From contig JAFRQC010000108.1 of assembly GCA_017428805.1 (NCBI GenBank), positions 1 to 6,623 on the forward strand: a stretch of DNA of 6,623 nt, read 5' to 3'. Of the stretch, positions 5,527-6,623 are shown one piece after another. The stretch comes from Prevotella sp. (GTDB lineage Bacteria > Bacteroidota > Bacteroidia > Bacteroidales > Bacteroidaceae). The translations under genes and the position numbers were made by a program. The notes below the pieces were generated by a model. It was not told where the DNA came from, made no database searches, and was given only the letters and a program-made list of their open reading frames with translations. Within the stretch, counting starts at the first letter, position 1. Every line of letters starts with the position of its first letter.

Positions 5527-6339
5527 ATGGCGGCATTCACCGATGCCGACCTTTACGAACAAGACAGCCATATCGACTTTGAGGCTGAAGAACACATATA
5601 CCTCTACGACGGCAGCCGCCAGCTGTTGCCCGTCAGTTCATTGATTGCCTACTTCTTCGAGCCATTCGACGCCCAGCAACAGGCCATACGCCAGTGGGAG
5701 CGTTACCGCATCCCCGTGGAAGAGACGCTCGACAAGTGGGCCCGTATCGGAAAGATGGCCAGCGAGGTGGGCACGTTCGTCCACGAACAGACGGAGAACT
5801 GGTTCCGCGAGGGTGTCTTCGAGACCGTCTGTCCTTTCTGTTACGGCGGCAAGACGGAGATGGTCTCAATAGAGCACGAGAAACAGCAGTTCCTCTGCTT
5901 CGTCCGCGACTACGACATCCATCCCTATCGTCAGGAGTGGCCTGTCTATGACCTGGAGATGAATGTGGCAGGCACCATCGATATGATCTGCCGCAACGAC
6001 GACGGCACCTTCACCATCTTCGACTGGAAGCGCAGCAAGAAGGTCGTCAACGCCTTTGGACAGCCCATCACCGAGGCCTTCGCTAGTAAGACCAGCCTCA
6101 ATGGCATCACCCTGCCCGACACCTCCTATTATCACTACTGCCTCCAACAGAACCTCTACCGCCATATGCTCGAGTCGCACTACGGCATCCGCATCGCCGG
6201 TATGAACCTCGTCGTCCTATGCCCTGACTATCCCACCTACTTCGTCGCCCCCGTCCCCCGTATGGACTCCATCATCCGTCAGATCGTCGCCATCTGCCGC
6301 GAACGAGACTTAGGCCATCAGCTGCTGAAGCAGCTATAG
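5527..6339 (+). CDS. PD-(D/E)XK nuclease superfamily protein (RecB/Cas4-like fold), function unknown
   Basis: Stand-alone nuclease-like protein of 270 residues from the ATG at 5527 (277 from the in-frame ATG at 5506). The core motifs of RecB/Cas4-type PD-(D/E)XK nucleases appear in order: GTFVHE (82-87, motif-I His), AGTIDM (148-153) with the metal-binding Asp151, FDWKRSK (165-171) with Asp166 and Lys168, and QxxxY at 207-211. All predicted catalytic residues are present, so it is probably an active Mg-dependent DNA exo- or endonuclease. A CPFC pair at 102-105 could bind a metal, but the Cas4 iron-sulphur cysteine pattern is not evident. No helicase, cas or phage gene is next to it; the divergent neighbour is the ATPase. 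The role cannot be assigned. Confidence 0.85.
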   Translation: MAAFTDADLYEQDSHIDFEAEEHIYLYDGSRQLLPVSSLIAYFFEPFDAQQQAIRQWERYRIPVEETLDKWARIGKMASEVGTFVHEQTENWFREGVFETVCPFCYGGKTEMVSIEHEKQQFLCFVRDYDIHPYRQEWPVYDLEMNVAGTIDMICRNDDGTFTIFDWKRSKKVVNAFGQPITEAFASKTSLNGITLPDTSYYHYCLQQNLYRHMLESHYGIRIAGMNLVVLCPDYPTYFVAPVPRMDSIIRQIVAICRERDLGHQLLKQL

Positions 6340-6341
6340 CT

Positions 6342-6407
6342 TGTTACAGATGCCAAGTCATGGTGTTATAAACGCCAAGTCACGCTGTTGGAGATACCTT
6401 CGGAGAA
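6342..6407. repeat. 22-bp tandem direct repeats
   Basis: Copy 1 (6342-6363) and copy 2 (6364-6385) share TGTTA at the start and GCCAAGTCA, with scattered differences. Copy 3 (6386-6407) keeps TGTT, AGAT and CC only. They begin three bases after the nuclease stop codon. The same 22-bp period continues in a different unit, CTTTCT at 6417, 6439 and 6461. Confidence 0.6.
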
Positions 6408-6448
6408 ACATGCCATCTTTCTCATAGAAACGAGGCATCTTTCTCCGA
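6400..6448. repeat. 15-bp inverted repeat with nested hairpin
   Basis: The left arm TCGGAGAAACATGCC (6400-6414) pairs with the right arm GGCATCTTTCTCCGA (6434-6448) with one mismatch. The 19-base loop contains a second perfect stem, TTTCT-CAT-AGAAA (6418-6430). No run of T follows on the plus strand, so it is not a standard intrinsic terminator. Confidence 0.65.
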
Positions 6449-6623
6449 CTTTGGACTAACCTTTCTAGGCAAGCGATCAAAGTTACTTTCTTTTCTCCTA
6501 TTGGTTAAACTGTGTTAATTCTTTGCGGGGCCATGCAAGTTTTTTGGTATTACTGCATTTATTAGATAGAGAATAGTGCAGAAATGCCACACGTGTCTTT
6601 TATTGGTAATGAGGAACAACGCT

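Larger units (their letters stand above)
6340..6623. other. Gene-poor right end of the window
   Basis: No convincing coding region is seen. The left half (6342-6467) holds 22-bp periodic repeats and a hairpin, described separately. From about 6480 the sequence is AT-rich. An ATG at 6584 opens a plus-strand frame (MPHVSFIGNEEQR) that reaches the edge, which is too short to judge. No T-tract terminator follows the nuclease gene. Confidence 0.6.

Noticed and set aside
6342..6407. CRISPR array
   Set aside because: The repeats are directly adjacent with a 22-bp period and no unique spacers, and no cas genes are present. The PD-(D/E)XK protein lacks the evident Cas4 cysteine pattern.
6320..6448. 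Intrinsic terminator for the nuclease gene (7-bp hairpin AGCTGCT/AGCAGCT at 6320-6335, or the 15-bp inverted repeat)
   Set aside because: Neither stem is followed by a T-tract, and the first overlaps the last codons of the gene.
6584..6623. Start of a further plus-strand gene (MPHVSFIGNEEQR)
   Set aside because: Only 13 codons are visible, with no clear promoter or ribosome binding site, so it cannot be supported from this window.

Overview
The window looks like chromosomal DNA from a Bacteroidetes bacterium, most probably Prevotella or a close relative. The main reason is promoter grammar: several genes are preceded by the Bacteroidetes -7 element TAnnTTTG, once with a -33 TTTG at exactly 19 bp, and Shine-Dalgarno sequences are mostly weak. 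The protein families agree: a DUF1680 glycoside hydrolase, a LacI regulator, and a CobD of the Bacteroidetes type. No rRNA, tRNA, CRISPR array, integrase or transposase was seen.

Layout. Positions 1-1040 (minus) hold the first 346 codons of a secreted DUF1680 (GH127/GH146-type) beta-L-arabinofuranosidase that runs off the left edge. Positions 1146-2156 (minus) hold a LacI/GalR-family regulator with a TTG start. A 302-bp divergent spacer (2157-2458) carries three 18-bp operator-like sequences. Two are strong palindromes with PurR/LacI geometry, and one overlaps the -33 region of the promoter for the next gene. That gene, 2459-3538 (plus), encodes an AI-2E-family membrane permease. Its 3' end overlaps tail-to-tail by 23 bp with cobD (3516-4532, minus). 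cobD lies 22 bp downstream of an ABC ATPase (4555-5397, minus), and the two probably form an operon for cobamide uptake or salvage. Divergent from the ATPase is a stand-alone PD-(D/E)XK nuclease-like protein (5527-6339, plus). The last 284 bases have no convincing gene but contain a 22-bp periodic repeat tract and a long imperfect hairpin.

How the parts may work together. The LacI-type regulator most likely acts on the permease promoter, and perhaps on its own promoter through a loop. The arabinofuranosidase has its own strong consensus promoter with no matching operator. The ATPase/CobD pair points to vitamin B12 metabolism, but no permease, binding protein or riboswitch is present here. A recurring oddity is short tandem repeats of 7-8 bp units. 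They occur in three of the intergenic spacers, and two tracts lie inside the ATPase gene, where they appear to account for in-frame loop insertions of about 7 and 14 codons. No recognised defence or mobile system is complete in the window.
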